Positions 1 through 8,760 of a stretch of 49,048 nt of DNA are shown here, piece by piece. Within the stretch, counting starts at the first letter, position 1. Every line of letters starts with the position of its first letter. A program made the position numbers and the translations under genes. Source of the DNA: an uncultured Pelagibacteraceae bacterium (GTDB lineage Bacteria; Pseudomonadota; Alphaproteobacteria; Pelagibacterales; Pelagibacteraceae); NCBI GenBank assembly GCA_902552035.1, contig CACDFC010000009.1, positions 1 through 49,048 of the forward strand, read 5' to 3'. The notes beneath the pieces were generated by a model. The model ran no database searches and was not told the origin of the DNA. It saw only the letters and a program-made list of their open reading frames with translations.

Positions 1-1
1 T

Positions 2-530
2 AAATTTTTAGGCGTAGGAGAAAAAATTGATAATCTTGAAGTTTTCCATCCAGATAGAATTGCAAACAGAATTTTAGGTATGGGAGATATAGTTTCTTTA
101 GTTGAAAAAGCCTCAGAAGATTTTGATCAAGAGAAAACTAAAAAAAGGACAGTTTTCTTTAAATGATTATTTGTCTCAATTAAGACAAATGAAAAAAATG
201 GGAGGAATAGAAGGAGTGATGTCATTTTTGCCTGGAGTTTCAAAAATAAAGTCTCAAATGGATCAATCAGGGATAGATGAGAACGTCATAAAAAAAAATG
301 AAGCTGTAATTTTATCAATGACAAAAAAAGAAAGAGAAAATCCAAAGATAATTGATGGCTCAAGAAAAAAAAGAATTGCTAATGGTTCTGGAACTGACAT
401 TGCCACTATCAATAAATTGCTTAAACAATTTAAGATGATGTCTGAAATGATGAAAAAAATGTCAAAAGGAAATATGAAAGGAATGGCAGATAAAGGAATA
501 CCGCCAGAACTTTTTAATCAATTAAAATAA
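2..530 (+). CDS. ffh: Signal recognition particle protein Ffh, 3' part, frame-shifted
   Basis: This is the C-terminal part of the SRP GTPase, which binds 4.5S RNA and signal sequences and targets ribosomes to the membrane. The first frame, from base 2, reads the end of the G domain ([20 protein letters not shown]) and the start of the M domain up to [11 protein letters not shown], then meets TGA at 164-166. The M domain resumes in another frame from about base 147 ([20 protein letters not shown]). It includes the RNA-binding [12 protein letters not shown] helix and the Met-rich MMSEMMKKM segment, and ends at TAA 528-530. The switch falls at an A7 run (140-146); one A fewer would restore a single frame. 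A sequence error or transcriptional slippage is likelier than true loss, because Ffh is essential. The 5' part lies outside the window. rpsP follows after 13 nt. Confidence 0.88.
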
Positions 531-534
531 ATAA

Positions 535-540
535 AGGAGA
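535..540 (+). promoter_or_regulatory. Shine-Dalgarno site of rpsP
   Basis: AGGAGA lies 3 nt before the rpsP ATG at 544, with a longer purine match AAAGGAGAG around it. It is one of the stronger ribosome binding sites in a window where many genes have none visible, in keeping with high ribosomal protein expression. Confidence 0.6.
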
Positions 541-543
541 GAT

Positions 544-975
544 ATGTTAAAATTAAGATTATCAATGGGTGGTACAAAAAAAAGACCAGTTTATAAAATT
601 GTTGTTGCCGACAGTAAATTTGCTAGAGATGGTAGGTTTATTGAAAAATTAGGTTTTTTTAATCCATTGTTACCCAAGGAAAAAAAAGAGAGATTGGGAT
701 TAGTAACTGAAAGAATTAAATATTGGTTAGAAAAAGGAGCACAACCAACAATTAGAGTAGCAAGAATACTTGGAGAAAATCAAATAATTCCAATGCCTAA
801 AAAAGGAAATAATCCACAAAAAGCAATACCAAAAAAAGATAGAAAAAAAGATAGTAAAGAGGAAGCACCAAAAGCAGAAACAGCTAAGGAAGCACCAAAA
901 GCAGAAGCAGCTAAGGAAGCACCAAAAGCAGAAGCAGCTAAGGAAGCACCAAAAGCAGAAGAGAAAAAAAAGTAA
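544..975 (+). CDS. rpsP: 30S ribosomal protein S16 with repeat-built C-terminal tail
   Basis: S16 is a primary 16S rRNA-binding protein of the small subunit. The N-terminal 80-85 residues are a standard S16 domain (MLKLRLSMGGTKKRPVYKIV, then RDGRFIEKLGFFNP and ERIKYWLEKGAQPT). Most S16 proteins end soon after this. Here about 58 more residues follow: first Lys/Pro-rich, then an Ala/Lys/Glu/Pro tail made of nine-residue repeats of the type EAPKAEAAK. The tail is encoded by a 27-bp tandem repeat. It is highly charged, probably disordered or helical, and would protrude from the ribosome; its role is unknown. The stop overlaps the trmD start in TAATG. rimM, usually found between rpsP and trmD, is absent here. 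Confidence 0.97.
   Translation: MLKLRLSMGGTKKRPVYKIVVADSKFARDGRFIEKLGFFNPLLPKEKKERLGLVTERIKYWLEKGAQPTIRVARILGENQIIPMPKKGNNPQKAIPKKDRKKDSKEEAPKAETAKEAPKAEAAKEAPKAEAAKEAPKAEEKKK
862..960 (+). repeat. 27-bp in-frame tandem repeat in rpsP, about 3.7 copies
   Basis: Units start at 862, 889, 916 and 943; the last is 18 bp long. Units 2 and 3 are identical and unit 1 differs at one visible base (GAAACAGC for GAAGCAGC). Each unit encodes EAPKAEAAK or a close variant. The near identity suggests recent duplication by slippage or unequal recombination, so copy number may vary between strains. Confidence 0.93.
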
Positions 976-1667
976 TGTTTATTTTTCAAATTTTTACGCT
1001 TTACCCAGAGTTTTTTCCTGGCCTTTTTAAAGATGGACTTTATGGAAAAGCTTTAGAAAAAAAAATTTGGAAATTTAAAATAGTAAATATAAGAGAATAT
1101 GCAAATGACAAACACAAAACTGTTGATGATACTCCCTACGGAGGAGGCTCTGGAATGCTTTTAAAACCAGATGTCATTGCAAGTGCTTTAGATCAAAATA
1201 CTTCTATAAATGAAAAAATTTTTTACCTTTCACCTAGAGGGAAAGTATTTAATCAAAATTTAGCTAAAGATTTATCTAAGCAAAAAAAAGTAAATATTAT
1301 CTGCGGTCATTTTGAAGGAATAGATCAAAGAGTTTTAGATCATAGAAAAATTGAGGAAATAAGCATTGGAGATTTTATTTTATCTGGTGGAGAAACAGCT
1401 TCATATGTTTTTCTTGATGCAATACTAAGATTAATTCCTGGAGTAATTGGTAATGAAAATTCTAAAAATGAAGAAAGCTTTGAAAATGGTTTACTAGAGT
1501 ATCCTCAGTATACAAAACCACAAATTTGGGAGAAAATAAGTGTACCAAATGTACTTTTATCAGGAGATCACGCCAAAATTAAAGACTGGCGTTTATCTCA
1601 ATCTGAGGCTATAACTCGCGTCCGAAGACCAGATTTATGGCAAAAATATAATAATAAAAAAAATTAA
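975..1667 (+). CDS. trmD: tRNA (guanine-37-N1)-methyltransferase
   Basis: TrmD is the SPOUT-family enzyme that makes m1G37 in tRNAs with G36 and so prevents +1 frameshifting. The 230-residue product is near the usual length. Visible family features are the N-terminal [13 protein letters not shown], the [16 protein letters not shown] segment, the cofactor-binding trefoil-knot region ([13 protein letters not shown] and [13 protein letters not shown]) and the C-terminal RRPDLW. The ATG overlaps the rpsP stop by one base (TAATG), implying translational coupling. The order rpsP-trmD-rplS is the conserved ribosomal cluster without rimM. No missing catalytic segment is visible. Confidence 0.97.
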   Translation: MFIFQIFTLYPEFFPGLFKDGLYGKALEKKIWKFKIVNIREYANDKHKTVDDTPYGGGSGMLLKPDVIASALDQNTSINEKIFYLSPRGKVFNQNLAKDLSKQKKVNIICGHFEGIDQRVLDHRKIEEISIGDFILSGGETASYVFLDAILRLIPGVIGNENSKNEESFENGLLEYPQYTKPQIWEKISVPNVLLSGDHAKIKDWRLSQSEAITRVRRPDLWQKYNNKKN

Positions 1668-1683
1668 TTTGATAAACTTACAG

Positions 1684-2208
1684 ATGAAAACAATTGAAGA
1701 AATAAACCAGGCTAATGTAAAAAGAATATCTGCTGAAAAAAAATTGCCAGATTTTTTTCCTGGAGATATTGTTAAAATTGGTGTGCGAATTACTGAGGGA
1801 AAAAGAGATCGTATTCAATATTTTGAAGGAGTATGTATTGCTAAAAAAAATAGAGACTTAAATTCGTCATTTACCGTTAGGAAAATTTCATTTGGTGAAG
1901 GAGTTGAAAGGACATTTGCATTGTACAGTCCTATTGTAGATTCAATAAAAGTTGTTAGATCTGGTAAAGTTAGAAGGGCAAAACTTTATTATTTAAGAGA
2001 TAGAACTGGAAAATCAGCAAGGATAGCAGAAAAAATTAAGAAAAAAATTGGTATAGATGTTGATACTAAACCAGAACAACCTACAGAGGAAAATATTATA
2101 AAAGTTGAAGAAGATAATTCTAATCAGAATAACAAAAAAGAGTCTACTGAAAGTAAAGATACCTCTAAAAAAGAAAGTGAAAAAGAGACTCTAGAAAAAA
2201 ATAAATAA
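1684..2208 (+). CDS. rplS: 50S ribosomal protein L19 with acidic/basic C-terminal tail
   Basis: L19 lies at the 30S-50S interface. The core is clear: [20 protein letters not shown], then [19 protein letters not shown] and [18 protein letters not shown]. The usual protein is about 115-130 residues. This one is about 174, with a C-terminal stretch of some 50 residues rich in Glu, Lys, Asn and Ser that looks disordered. I chose ATG 1684 because it starts the family-like [14 protein letters not shown]. An in-frame TTG at 1669, just after the trmD stop, would add five residues and cannot be excluded. No clear Shine-Dalgarno site supports either start. Confidence 0.95.
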   Translation: MKTIEEINQANVKRISAEKKLPDFFPGDIVKIGVRITEGKRDRIQYFEGVCIAKKNRDLNSSFTVRKISFGEGVERTFALYSPIVDSIKVVRSGKVRRAKLYYLRDRTGKSARIAEKIKKKIGIDVDTKPEQPTEENIIKVEEDNSNQNNKKESTESKDTSKKESEKETLEKNK

Positions 2209-2219
2209 TCTTTTTCTTA

Positions 2220-3623
2220 ATGCCTAAGACTTTATATGACAAAATTTGGAATGATCACTTAGTTCATCAACAAGATGATGGAACCTCTTTATTGTTTGTT
2301 GATAGACATTTAATACATGAAGTTACAAGTCCACAAGCCTTTGAAGGTTTAAGGAATTCAAATAGAAAGGTTAGACAACCAAAACTAACACTTGCTGTTG
2401 TTGATCATAATATTCCTACAACCGATAGATCAAAAGGAATTGATGATAAAGATTCAAAAATTCAAGTAGAAACTTTAGAAAAAAATTGTAGAGAATTCGG
2501 TGTCAAATTATTTGGAATGGATGATAAAAGACAAGGAATAGTTCATATTGTAGGTCCGGAACAAGGTTTTACTCAACCTGGAACAGTAATTGTCTGTGGA
2601 GATAGCCATACTGCAACTCATGGAGCTTTCGGTTCTTTAGCTTTTGGTATTGGAACTTCAGAAGTAGAACATGTATTGGCAACACAGACTTTGGTACAGA
2701 AAAAAGCTAAAAATTTTAGAATTAATGTGAATGGAAAACTTTCGCTAGGAGTAACGTCTAAAGATGTTATTTTACAAATTATTGGAAAAATAGGAACAGC
2801 AGGCGGAACTGGTTGTGTACTAGAGTATGCCGGCTCAGTAATTTCTAACTTATCAGTAGAGCAGAGAATGACAATTTGTAATATGTCAATCGAGGGAGGA
2901 GCAAGAGCTGGATTAATTCAGCCAGATGAAAAAATTTTTAGCTATTTAAAAGGTAGGCCTATGTCACCAAAAAATGACAAGTGGGAAAGAGCTTTAGAAT
3001 ATTGGAATTCACTTAAAAGTGATAGTGATGCTAAATTTGATAAAGAAATAAATCTAAATGGTGAGGATATTGCCCCAATGGTAACTTGGGGAACATCACC
3101 TGAGGATGTTGTTTCAATAAATGGCAAAGTTCCAAATCCCGATAATGAGAAAAATGAGGACAAAAAAAATTCAATTAATAGATCTCTAAAGTATATGGGC
3201 CTTAAACCAGACGTAAAAATTCAGGATATCAAAATTGATAAAGTTTTTATTGGAAGTTGTACTAATGGAAGAATAGAGGATTTACGTGAAGCTGCTCAAA
3301 TTTTAAAAAATAAAAAAAAAGCGGAACATGTACATGGTATGGTTGTTCCAGGGTCAGGATTGGTTAAAGAGCAAGCAGAACAAGAAGGGTTGGATAAAAT
3401 ATTCATTAAATCAGGATTTGAATGGCGAGAACCCGGTTGTTCAATGTGCCTTGCAATGAATGCGGATAAATTAAAACCTCAAGAAAGATGTGCCTCTACA
3501 TCAAATAGAAACTTTGAGGGTAGACAAGGAAGAGGTGGAAGAACTCATTTAGTCAGTCCAGGAATGGCAGCTGCGGCAGCGATAGCAGGAAATCTTGATG
3601 ATGTTAGAAAATACCAAAATTAA
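2220..3623 (+). CDS. leuC: 3-isopropylmalate dehydratase large subunit
   Basis: LeuC and LeuD together isomerise 2-isopropylmalate to 3-isopropylmalate in leucine synthesis. The 467-residue protein has the aconitase-family core. The three expected 4Fe-4S ligands are Cys347 (in FIGSCTNGR) and Cys407 and Cys410 (in [10 protein letters not shown]). Other markers are [17 protein letters not shown] near the N-terminus and [13 protein letters not shown]. It starts 11 nt after rplS with little upstream signal. Its TAA overlaps the leuD ATG by one base (TAATG). leuA is not in the window. Confidence 0.98.
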   Translation: MPKTLYDKIWNDHLVHQQDDGTSLLFVDRHLIHEVTSPQAFEGLRNSNRKVRQPKLTLAVVDHNIPTTDRSKGIDDKDSKIQVETLEKNCREFGVKLFGMDDKRQGIVHIVGPEQGFTQPGTVIVCGDSHTATHGAFGSLAFGIGTSEVEHVLATQTLVQKKAKNFRINVNGKLSLGVTSKDVILQIIGKIGTAGGTGCVLEYAGSVISNLSVEQRMTICNMSIEGGARAGLIQPDEKIFSYLKGRPMSPKNDKWERALEYWNSLKSDSDAKFDKEINLNGEDIAPMVTWGTSPEDVVSINGKVPNPDNEKNEDKKNSINRSLKYMGLKPDVKIQDIKIDKVFIGSCTNGRIEDLREAAQILKNKKKAEHVHGMVVPGSGLVKEQAEQEGLDKIFIKSGFEWREPGCSMCLAMNADKLKPQERCASTSNRNFEGRQGRGGRTHLVSPGMAAAAAIAGNLDDVRKYQN

Positions 3624-4228
3624 TGAAAAAATTTATTTCACTTAAAAGTATCCCAGCATATTTGCCAATTGTGAATATTGATACTGATATGATTATACCT
3701 AAACAATTTTTAAAAACAATTAAACGAACTGGTCTAGGGAAAAATCTATTTCACGAAATGAGGTATGACAATGATGGAAAGGTTATTAATGATTTTGTTT
3801 TAAATACAAAACCATTTGATAGGTCAAAAATTTTAATTGCAGGAAATAATTTTGGTTGTGGATCATCCAGAGAGCATGCGCCATGGGCTCTTTTAGATTT
3901 TGGTATCACTTGCATAATAAGTTCAAGCTATGCAGATATATTTTACAATAATTGTTTTAAAAATGGAATATTGCCAATAATTTTGAATGAAGAAAAAATA
4001 AAAGATCTATCAGAATATGCAAAAAGAAAAGAAGAAATAGAAGTGAACCTAAAAGAAGAAAAAATTATTTATGGAAATAATGAAATAAATTTTAAAATAG
4101 ATCCATTTAAGAAAAAATGTTTGATTGAAGGACTTGATGACATTGCTCTGTCCTTAGAAAAATCTTCTCATATTAACGATTTTGAAAAAAAATTAAAATC
4201 CTCAAAACCATGGATATTTAATGATTAA
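3623..4228 (+). CDS. leuD: 3-isopropylmalate dehydratase small subunit
   Basis: This is the small subunit (aconitase swivel domain) that completes the LeuCD active site. At 201 residues it has the normal bacterial length. Key segments are the N-terminal [17 protein letters not shown] and the substrate-loop motif [15 protein letters not shown]. The start overlaps leuC by one base, and the end overlaps leuB by eight bases (ATGATTAA), so the three leu genes are tightly coupled. Confidence 0.98.
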   Translation: MKKFISLKSIPAYLPIVNIDTDMIIPKQFLKTIKRTGLGKNLFHEMRYDNDGKVINDFVLNTKPFDRSKILIAGNNFGCGSSREHAPWALLDFGITCIISSSYADIFYNNCFKNGILPIILNEEKIKDLSEYAKRKEEIEVNLKEEKIIYGNNEINFKIDPFKKKCLIEGLDDIALSLEKSSHINDFEKKLKSSKPWIFND

Positions 4229-5330
4229 GGTTAAAAAAAGAAAAATTTTATTGTTAGCAGGTGATGGTATTGGCCCCGAGGTAATTGCTGAAGTTAAAAA
4301 AATTATAAATTGGTTTAATAAAAATCGATCTCTTGACTTTGAAATAGATGAAGATTTAGTTGGAGGTGCAGCTTATGACAAACATGGAATTCCAATTACT
4401 GATGAAGTTTTTTTTAAAGCATTAGAAAGTGAGGCAGTAATGTTGGGTGCTGTTGGAGGTCCTAAATGGGATAATATTGATTTTTCAAAAAAACCAGAGA
4501 GAGCACTTTTAAAACTTAGAAAAGAGTTAAAACTATTTGCAAATTTAAGACCTGCAATTTGTTTTAAACAACTTGTAGATGCTTCAAGCCTTAAACCAGA
4601 AATAGTCTCTGGGTTAGATATAATGCTAGTTAGAGAGTTAACAGGAGGAATTTACTTTGGTGAGCCTAGGGGAATTAAGCCTATTAACAATGGTGAGAGA
4701 AAAGGAATAAATACGCATACTTATACTAGCAGTGAAATCGAGAGAGTTGCTAGAGTAGCTTTTGATTTAGCAAAAAAAAGAAAAAATAAAGTCACTTCTT
4801 GTGAAAAATCAAATGTTATGGAAGCAGGACAGCTTTGGAAGGAAGAAGTACAATCTCTTCATGACAAAGAATTTAAAGAAATCGAGCTAGATCATATGTT
4901 AGCAGACAATTGTGCTATGCAATTATTAAGAAATCCAAAACAATTTGACGTTATTGTTACTGATAATTTATTTGGAGATATATTGTCGGATGAAGCAGCA
5001 ATGTTGACGGGATCTTTAGGTCTTTTACCATCAGCATCTTTAGGAGCAAAAGATAAAGATGGAAACATGAGATCAATGTATGAGCCAGTACATGGATCAG
5101 CTCCAGATATTGAGGGAAAAGGTATAGCTAATCCAATAGCATCAATTTTGAGCTTCTCAATGGCTTTAAGATATTCGTTAAATTTAGATAAGGAAGCTGA
5201 CGAACTTGATAAATCTGTACAAAGTGTACTAGATAAAGGGTTGAGGACTAGGGACATTTTATCTAAAGGAAAAAAGGAAGTTTCTACAAAAGAAATGGGT
5301 GATGCTATTATTGCTTATTTGCAAAAATAA
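4221..5330 (+). CDS. leuB: 3-isopropylmalate dehydrogenase
   Basis: LeuB carries out NAD-dependent oxidative decarboxylation of 3-isopropylmalate to 2-ketoisocaproate. The 369-residue length fits the family. Visible motifs are [11 protein letters not shown] at the N-terminus, [31 protein letters not shown] (substrate-binding Arg and Tyr region), [15 protein letters not shown] (metal-binding Asp residues) and [14 protein letters not shown] (nucleotide region). It ends the leuCDB run; dmdC follows after 32 nt. Confidence 0.98.
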   Translation: MIKVKKRKILLLAGDGIGPEVIAEVKKIINWFNKNRSLDFEIDEDLVGGAAYDKHGIPITDEVFFKALESEAVMLGAVGGPKWDNIDFSKKPERALLKLRKELKLFANLRPAICFKQLVDASSLKPEIVSGLDIMLVRELTGGIYFGEPRGIKPINNGERKGINTHTYTSSEIERVARVAFDLAKKRKNKVTSCEKSNVMEAGQLWKEEVQSLHDKEFKEIELDHMLADNCAMQLLRNPKQFDVIVTDNLFGDILSDEAAMLTGSLGLLPSASLGAKDKDGNMRSMYEPVHGSAPDIEGKGIANPIASILSFSMALRYSLNLDKEADELDKSVQSVLDKGLRTRDILSKGKKEVSTKEMGDAIIAYLQK

Positions 5331-5362
5331 CTATTTTAAATATATTTGTAGTATCAAAAAAA

Positions 5363-7129
5363 ATGACTATTTATAATGCACCAGTTGAAGATATGCTTTT
5401 TCTTTATGAAAAGCTAAGAGACAATAAAAACTATAATGAGATCGAAAGGTATAAGGAAGTAACAACTGATTTAGTCAAAAATATTCTTGAAGAAGCAGCT
5501 AAGATAAATAAAAATTTAATATTACCTCTAGCAAAATCTGGTGACGAAAATCCTACAGTCTTAGAAAATGGAGTTGTAAGAACACCCCCAGGTTACAAAG
5601 AAGCCTATAAAAAATTTATTGAAGATGGTTGGACATCCTTATCTTGCGATCCAAAATATGGAGGACAAGGTATGCCAAAAACTGTAAGTGCATTTTTTGA
5701 TGAAATGATTTCATCATCAAGTCTTTCATTTAAGTTATATAGTGAATTAACGTTAGGTGCATATAATTGTATTCATCATCACGCTTCTGATGAAATAAAA
5801 AATAAATATCTTCCAAAAATGGTTGAGGGCAAATGGAGTGGAACAATGTGCTTAACTGAACCTGTATGTGGTACCGATTTAGGAATGCTAAAGTCAAAAG
5901 CGATAGAGCAATCAGATGGAACTTTTAAGATAACTGGTCAAAAAATATTCATTACCTCTGGTGATCACGATTTAACGGAAAATATTGTTCATTTAGTTAT
6001 TGCAAGAGCAAGTGACTCACCACAAGGAACAAAAGGAATAAGTTTATTTCTGGTACCAAAGTTTATTGTTAATCAAGATGGTTCAATTGGTCCAAGAAAC
6101 GGAATTTCTACAGGTTCAATAGAAACAAAGATGGGTATCAAGGGTTCAGCAACTTGTGTTCTTAATTTTGATGATGCAACTGGATATTTAATTGGTCCAA
6201 AAAATAAAGGGTTAAGCCAAATGTTTACAATGATGAATTTAGAGAGAATAGTTGTTGGTATACAAGGTTTAGGATTATCTGAAATTGCTTATCAAAATTC
6301 TTTAAACTACGCAAAAGAGAGAAAACAGGGAAAAAGCAATAATAATAAATCAAAAAATGGTAGTGCAGACTTAATTATAGAGCATGCAGATATAAGAAGA
6401 ACTTTGTTAAATATGAAATCAATTATTGAAGGAGAGAGAGCATTATGTTTTTGGTTGTCCCAACAAACTGAGGTTAGCTTATATCATAAAGACACAAAAA
6501 TTAAGCAAGATGCTTTAGATATGGTCTCATTAATGACACCAGTAGTTAAGTCTTTATTCTCAGATATGGGAATGGAAATTACTAGTGACGCTATGCAGAT
6601 ATTTGGAGGCTATGGTTACACAAAAGACCAAGGAATTGAACAATTATATAGAGATAATAGAATAACACCTATTTATGAAGGAACCAATTCTGTTCAAGCA
6701 ATTGATTTAGTTTTTAGAAAATTAGTAAATAAGAATGGAGATATAATTGATAAGTATATCAGCATGATCAAAAGTGACCTTGATAAAAACAGTGATGAAC
6801 TAAAACCATTTATAAAAACACTAAAAATCTACGTTGATAAGCTAAGTAGCTTTTCAAATTGGATGAAAGATAAAATAGAAAATTCTAGAGATGATGCAAA
6901 TGCAGCATCAAACGATTACTTGAGAGTTTTAGGCTATGTCTCAGTAGGATATGCATGGCTTAAAGTATTAGGAGTATGCTATAAGGAATATTCTAGTAAT
7001 AAAGACTTCTACGAAGATAAAATACAAACTGCTAGTTTTTATTTTAATAGGGTTTTACCGCGAATTGATAGTCATTATTTGTCTGCAACCACCGGAAGTA
7101 GATATATAATGGACTTTAAATTTAATTGA
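5363..7129 (+). CDS. dmdC: 3-methylmercaptopropionyl-CoA dehydrogenase (DmdC type)
   Basis: DmdC is an FAD acyl-CoA dehydrogenase that oxidises MMPA-CoA to methylthioacryloyl-CoA in DMSP demethylation. At 588 residues this is the long acyl-CoA dehydrogenase form typical of DmdC, against roughly 380 for ordinary members. The FAD-site segment MCLTEPVCGTDLG is present, and Glu439 in the motif PIYEGTNSVQAIDL is the expected catalytic base. The assignment rests on this architecture plus the adjacent dmdB and dmdA. Alone it could be another long-chain-type acyl-CoA dehydrogenase. The dmdB start lies a few bases past its stop. Confidence 0.9.
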   Translation: MTIYNAPVEDMLFLYEKLRDNKNYNEIERYKEVTTDLVKNILEEAAKINKNLILPLAKSGDENPTVLENGVVRTPPGYKEAYKKFIEDGWTSLSCDPKYGGQGMPKTVSAFFDEMISSSSLSFKLYSELTLGAYNCIHHHASDEIKNKYLPKMVEGKWSGTMCLTEPVCGTDLGMLKSKAIEQSDGTFKITGQKIFITSGDHDLTENIVHLVIARASDSPQGTKGISLFLVPKFIVNQDGSIGPRNGISTGSIETKMGIKGSATCVLNFDDATGYLIGPKNKGLSQMFTMMNLERIVVGIQGLGLSEIAYQNSLNYAKERKQGKSNNNKSKNGSADLIIEHADIRRTLLNMKSIIEGERALCFWLSQQTEVSLYHKDTKIKQDALDMVSLMTPVVKSLFSDMGMEITSDAMQIFGGYGYTKDQGIEQLYRDNRITPIYEGTNSVQAIDLVFRKLVNKNGDIIDKYISMIKSDLDKNSDELKPFIKTLKIYVDKLSSFSNWMKDKIENSRDDANAASNDYLRVLGYVSVGYAWLKVLGVCYKEYSSNKDFYEDKIQTASFYFNRVLPRIDSHYLSATTGSRYIMDFKFN

Positions 7130-7131
7130 TT

Positions 7132-8760
7132 ATGAGTCATTACAATACAAATTTAGACAAAAATAATGCAAATTTTGTTCCATTAACTCCTTTGTCTTTT
7201 CTTCAAAGAGCAAAAGATATTTATCCGAATTATGAAGCAATTGTTTATGAGGATAGGAGATATACATGGAGTGAGGTTTTTAAAAGATGTATAAAATTTG
7301 CGAGTGCACTTGAAAAAATTGGAATTAATAAAGGAGATACAGTTTCATTTTTAGCTTTTAATACTCCTGAAATATTTGAGGCTCATTATTCAGTTCCAAT
7401 GACTGGTGCAGTGTTAAATACAATTAATATTAGATTAGATGCAAAAACTATTGCTTATATATTAGAACATAGTGATGCCAAAGTTCTTGTTGTCGATAGA
7501 CAGCTTCATGTTGAGGTAAAAAAAGCTTTAAGCTCAATAAATAAAAAAATTACCATTATAGATATATTTGATAAATTTGCTGATCAATCAAAGCTAGAAA
7601 AAATCGGTGATTTAGAATATGAAGATTTTTTAAATACTGGCGACGAAAAATATAACTGGAAAATGCCAGAAGATGAATGGCAGGCTATTTCTTTAAGCTA
7701 TACATCTGGTACAACTGGGAACCCTAAAGGAGTTGTTTATCACCACAGAGGCTCATATTTAATGTCAACAGGAAGCGCAACAGCGTGGAATATGCCAAAT
7801 AGATTAAATTTTTTGACTGTTGTACCAATGTTTCATTGTAACGGTTGGTGTTATCCTTGGACAGTTCCAATGTTAAATGGAAGAACAATTTGCCTTAGAA
7901 ATGTTGATGTTAAGAAAATATTTGAGTTAATTGACAAATATGAAGTAACCCATTTTGGAGGTGCACCTATTGTTTTAAATATGATCACTGGAGCGCCGGA
8001 AGCTGATAGAAAAAAACTAAAACATAAAGTTTATGTGTTAACTGCTGGTGCACCTCCTCCAAGTATTATTTTTAAAAAAATGAAAAGTCTTGGTTTTGAA
8101 GTAATGCATGTTTATGGATTAACAGAGACATATGGGCATGTAACTCAATGTGCATGGAATGATTCATGGAATGAATTTGATGAAGATAAATTAAATGAGA
8201 TAAAAGCACGACAAGGAGTAAGATATCCAAATACCGAGGGAGTAACAATAATGGACCCTGAAAGTATGAAAGAGGTTCCAAAAGACGGAAAAACAATTGG
8301 TGAAATAATGATAAGAGGAAATGTTGTAATGAAAGGTTACTTTAAAGATAAAGAAGCAACTGAAAAGGCAATGAAAGGTGGTTGGTTTCATTCCGGTGAT
8401 TTGGCAGTAATGCACCCAGATGGATATGTTAAGATACAGGATAGATCTAAGGATATTATCATTTCTGGAGGTGAAAATATTTCATCTATTGAAATTGAAA
8501 ATACATTAGCTAAGCACCCATCTGTGTCCATAGCTGCGGTAGTTGCGAAGCCTGATGAAAAATGGGGTGAAGTTCCTTGTGCATTTATCGAAATGGTGAA
8601 AGATAAACCAGTTACTGAAAAAGAGTTAATTGCTTTTTGTAAAGAAACTTTAGCTAATTTCAAAGTTCCTAAAAAAGTCGAATTCTGTGAACTTCCAAAA
8701 ACCTCAACAGGAAAAATACAAAAATTTGAATTAAGAAAAAAGGCCAAGGAGATAAACTGA
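7132..8760 (+). CDS. dmdB: 3-methylmercaptopropionate-CoA ligase (DmdB type)
   Basis: DmdB is an ATP-dependent acyl-CoA synthetase that activates 3-methylmercaptopropionate, the product of DmdA. It is an ANL-superfamily enzyme. The P-loop-like SLSYTSGTTGNPKGVVYHH is present, followed by MFHCNGWCYPW, VYGLTETYGH, the hinge region GWFHSGDLAVMHPDGYVKI and the C-terminal catalytic lysine motif TSTGKIQKFELRKKA. I chose ATG 7132 (MSHYNTNLDK). An in-frame TTG at 7126 overlaps the dmdC stop and would add two residues. The next gene overlaps its stop or starts just behind it, and an AAGGAG motif lies at 8746-8751 inside the dmdB end. Confidence 0.92.
   Translation: MSHYNTNLDKNNANFVPLTPLSFLQRAKDIYPNYEAIVYEDRRYTWSEVFKRCIKFASALEKIGINKGDTVSFLAFNTPEIFEAHYSVPMTGAVLNTINIRLDAKTIAYILEHSDAKVLVVDRQLHVEVKKALSSINKKITIIDIFDKFADQSKLEKIGDLEYEDFLNTGDEKYNWKMPEDEWQAISLSYTSGTTGNPKGVVYHHRGSYLMSTGSATAWNMPNRLNFLTVVPMFHCNGWCYPWTVPMLNGRTICLRNVDVKKIFELIDKYEVTHFGGAPIVLNMITGAPEADRKKLKHKVYVLTAGAPPPSIIFKKMKSLGFEVMHVYGLTETYGHVTQCAWNDSWNEFDEDKLNEIKARQGVRYPNTEGVTIMDPESMKEVPKDGKTIGEIMIRGNVVMKGYFKDKEATEKAMKGGWFHSGDLAVMHPDGYVKIQDRSKDIIISGGENISSIEIENTLAKHPSVSIAAVVAKPDEKWGEVPCAFIEMVKDKPVTEKELIAFCKETLANFKVPKKVEFCELPKTSTGKIQKFELRKKAKEIN
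8746..8751 (+). promoter_or_regulatory. Shine-Dalgarno site supporting a CTG start for the hydrolase
   Basis: AAGGAG within the last codons of dmdB sits 5 nt before CTG at 8757, good spacing for initiation there. The first conventional start, GTG 8784, is 32 nt away, too far for this site. This is the main evidence for placing the start of the next gene at 8757. Confidence 0.55.

Noticed and set aside
140-148. A AAA AAG-type slippery site in ffh as programmed -1 frameshifting
   Set aside because: The shift needed to reach the M-domain frame is +1 (or -2), not -1, and no stimulatory hairpin or role for a truncated Ffh is apparent. An indel or transcriptional slippage is simpler.
780-989. Ala-rich open frame on the minus strand over the rpsP repeat
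   Set aside because: It is the antisense shadow of the 27-bp repeat, which keeps several frames open. It has no family match by eye and conflicts with rpsP.
4892-5257. 121-residue minus-strand open frame within leuB
   Set aside because: It lies fully inside a conserved leuB reading frame, with no ribosome site and no recognisable domain.
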